Under the pieces are notes generated by a model. It made no database searches. It was not told the DNA's origin and saw only the letters and a list, made by a program, of their open reading frames with translations. Shown piece after piece: positions 62,392 through 64,000 of a stretch of DNA of 64,000 nt. The stretch spans positions 62,001 through 126,000 of the forward strand of contig JBAWXZ010000008.1 of the NCBI GenBank assembly GCA_037143795.1, given 5' to 3'. Origin of the DNA: Firm-13 sp037143795. GTDB taxonomy: Bacteria > Bacillota > Clostridia > Saccharofermentanales > Saccharofermentanaceae. A program made the position numbers and the translations under genes. The first letter of the stretch is position 1; each line of letters starts with the position of its first letter.

Positions 62392-63168
62392 TTATTTCGC
62401 GTCCCCGGTCTCCTCCCCTGCTGTATATATCCTGATGGCATCCCGCAGGAATACGGCACAGCCGGGCGCGATTTTGTCATAATATGCAGCAAATCGCGCA
62501 TCATCGACATAACCTTGAGCCAGAGCCAGATGTGATTCCTTCGAATAGGTGTCCCAATAATTCATAAGCCACTTTTTGTGAAGCTCACAGGCTTTCTGTG
62601 CCGGGAGTCCTGCCGGATCCCCCGTTTTGAATGCCGCCTTAATCGCCTCATTCAGTTCGAGACTGAGAGCTTCGAGCTGCCTGTGATCTTCATTTGTCAT
62701 CTTCTTCAACTTTTGATTCGCGAGGTCGACCGCCTCTTCACCGTATCGGACCCGAATCTCCTTTCCGTATTTTTCCTCATTTTCATCAATCATCTTCTGG
62801 GATAATCCCTCGAATTTCTCGCTGTCTGTCATTGTAATTCTCCCTTCCTGTACATCGATTGTTTTTTCTACATTGGTTATTAATTTTTCCAACTGTTCTT
62901 TTCTGCTCTGAAGCAAGGCTAGATGTTCACGCAGAATGCGGCTGCGGTCAAAATGATCGGATGCCAGTATGCCGCGGATTGTCTCAAGGCTCATTCCCAA
63001 TTCCCTGAAAAACATAATCAACTGCAGGCGGTCCACTTCTGTCTGTCCATATACCCTGTAGCCTGATGTCCTGCGCTTAGTCCTGATCAGCCCGAACGAT
63101 TCGTAATACCGGAGAGTCCTCGTTGATATCCCGGCAAGGGCTGCCATTTTTTGTATCGTATATTCCAT
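62392..63168 (-). CDS. MerR-family regulator with TipAS drug-binding domain
   Basis: The 258-residue protein has a MerR helix-turn-helix at the N terminus (YTIQKMAALAGISTRTLRYYESFGLI), a long dimer helix and a C-terminal TipAS domain (about 140-250; KWLMNYWDTYSKESHLALAQGYVDDARFAAYYD). TipA-type proteins bind thiopeptide-like or other multidrug ligands and activate their own gene and efflux genes. Its own promoter has the 19-base spacer used by MerR activators. AGGAGGTG precedes the ATG. Confidence 0.92.
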   Translation of the reverse strand: MEYTIQKMAALAGISTRTLRYYESFGLIRTKRRTSGYRVYGQTEVDRLQLIMFFRELGMSLETIRGILASDHFDRSRILREHLALLQSRKEQLEKLITNVEKTIDVQEGRITMTDSEKFEGLSQKMIDENEEKYGKEIRVRYGEEAVDLANQKLKKMTNEDHRQLEALSLELNEAIKAAFKTGDPAGLPAQKACELHKKWLMNYWDTYSKESHLALAQGYVDDARFAAYYDKIAPGCAVFLRDAIRIYTAGEETGDAK

Positions 63169-63189
63169 GCTTTCACCTCCTGCACATGT

Positions 63190-63220
63190 ATTGTAAACCT
63201 TAACGTTACGTCAATGTCAA
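63190..63220 (-). promoter_or_regulatory. MerR-type promoter with 19-base spacer
   Basis: On the minus strand TTGACA (63220-63215), a 19-base spacer and TACAAT (63195-63190). The spacer contains the palindrome TAACGTTA. This over-long spacing is the mark of promoters switched on by MerR-family proteins, so the gene is probably autoactivated. Confidence 0.85.
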
Positions 63221-63229
63221 GAAAAAAAA

Positions 63230-63276
63230 ACAAACCGCAAAGCATTTTTCCTTTAACGGATTGCTTTGCGGTTTGT
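63230..63276 (-). terminator. Terminator of the LysM-like gene
   Basis: ACAAACCGCAAAGCA (63230-63244) pairs exactly with 63262-63276. Nine T follow on the minus strand and run almost into the -35 box of the MerR promoter. Confidence 0.9.
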
Positions 63277-63338
63277 TCATTTGCTATGTTATTGCCGCCT
63301 GGTAAATTTGCAGGGTGAAAATGCATCAGTTATACGTA

Positions 63339-64000
63339 TTACGCTGCTGGTGTAGGTGTTGCCGTTGTAGTCCCGGTTCCCGTAATCATCGAAACCGGTG
63401 GAACCAGTATGACATCACCGGGCTTTGGCACATAGTCGGCTGCCAACCCGTTATATGTGATAATCGTTTTTATCCGCGGGTCGGTGTTGGAATCCAGTTT
63501 GAGTTGATATGAGTAAAAGAACAAATCCCACCAGGTACGGAAACCGGTCTGATCCGAGAAGTAGAAGGCGGCAACAGGAGCTACTGCAGGTGTTACTGCC
63601 GCAGTCACTGCAGGTTCAGTGGAACCGGCTGCCGGTGTAGCTGTGACGGTTCCGGGTGCTGTAGTGGTGGCATTGCTGTCTGCAGGTGTTGCTGACAGGG
63701 TAACGGATGGTTCTGTCGGTGCTGTAGTTACTGCCGGTTCTTTTTTGCCGTTCCCGTTAATGAGGGCAACAATCAGAATAATAATACAAAGTACGCTGAC
63801 ACCTATCAGTAAAGCTACCCAAAGTTTGTTGCGCTTGTATGCAGCATCCGTATCACCATAGTCGAATCCTTTTTCCTGGTCAAACATATCCTGTGAAGGC
63901 CGCTGCTGCTGATTCATTCTCGGCCGCGGAGTCTGCTGGGTCGTCGTCTGTGCGCCACGCTGCTCTTTGGCAGTTCCATAGGACTGTACCGTCTGCTGCG
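63339..64000 (-). CDS. Membrane-anchored LysM-like protein, 5' end beyond the window
   Basis: The reading frame stays open through 64000, so the start lies outside or close to the edge. An ATG at 63917 is in frame but has no ribosome site. The visible part has a Gln/Thr/Arg-rich cytoplasmic segment, one membrane helix (KLWVALLIGVSVLCIIILIVALI), a Thr/Ala/Pro-rich linker and a C-terminal domain with TIITYNGLAADYVPKPGDVILVPP. That end resembles a LysM motif, which would bind wall glycan. The C terminus is another Thr/Ala/Pro tail. Confidence 0.7.
   Translation of the reverse strand, partial: QQTVQSYGTAKEQRGAQTTTQQTPRPRMNQQQRPSQDMFDQEKGFDYGDTDAAYKRNKLWVALLIGVSVLCIIILIVALINGNGKKEPAVTTAPTEPSVTLSATPADSNATTTAPGTVTATPAAGSTEPAVTAAVTPAVAPVAAFYFSDQTGFRTWWDLFFYSYQLKLDSNTDPRIKTIITYNGLAADYVPKPGDVILVPPVSMITGTGTTTATPTPAA

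Overview
The window looks like chromosome from an anaerobic, fermentative member of the Clostridia (Firmicutes). The evidence is purple AGGAGG-type ribosome sites, frequent TTG/GTG starts, a pyruvate kinase carrying a C-terminal PEP-utilising domain, pyruvate formate-lyase with its activase, a ferredoxin-type 2-oxoacid oxidoreductase, a long-form bifunctional Rel protein, and several Thr/Ala-rich lipoproteins or membrane-anchored surface proteins. No species can be named from the sequence. No phage, transposase, rRNA, tRNA or CRISPR array is visible.

Layout, left to right. 1-4.1 kb: the N-terminal part of a nucleobase permease (cut by the window edge), a ferric-reductase-like membrane flavoprotein with a cytochrome b5-type lipoprotein, a 2-hydroxyacid dehydrogenase and the nucleoside phosphorylase PpnP. 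4.3-8.6 kb: a zinc-ribbon/membrane/propeller-like protein, a membrane-anchored class A beta-lactamase-like serine hydrolase and an EamA transporter. 8.6-12.4 kb: pflA, pflB and mntP. 12.6-18.9 kb: pyruvate kinase, a CmpB-family membrane protein, an SH3-SH3-3D wall protein and ribonuclease J with an unusually long basic N-terminal extension. 19-24 kb: relA, recJ and the small ribosomal protein gene rpsU (57 codons).

24.0-27.7 kb holds a duplicated ammonium transporter/PII unit (amt-glnK twice). Each copy is preceded by a related RNA leader: a hairpin with an A1/G4 hexaloop whose 3' arm can instead pair into a terminator-like stem followed by a U-run. This looks like ANTAR-type antitermination and is the most interesting regulatory element found here. 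A repeat-rich intergenic stretch follows (27.65-28.0 kb). 28-34.6 kb: a HIT protein, alaS, korB/korA and a TSUP exporter. 34.8-47.8 kb: two MFS transporters, a DUF998 protein, an MgtA-type P-type ATPase, a UroD-like methyltransferase overlapping a DUF4180 gene, an isochorismatase-like hydrolase, a nitronate monooxygenase-like enzyme, a WYL regulator and a large protein resembling DUF6179/DUF6323.

47.9-56.6 kb is a complete xylose module, all on the minus strand: chvE-mmsA-mmsB (ABC importer), a LacI-type regulator, xylA and xylB. Two copies of the perfect palindrome CGTGCTCGAGCACG, one just downstream of a strong chvE promoter and one upstream of the regulator gene, are the likely operators. 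57-62.4 kb is a three-gene set (DUF1015, FAD oxidoreductase, DUF2298 'YYY' membrane protein) of unknown function. The window ends with a TipA-like MerR regulator, which has a typical 19-bp-spacer promoter, and a truncated LysM-like membrane protein.
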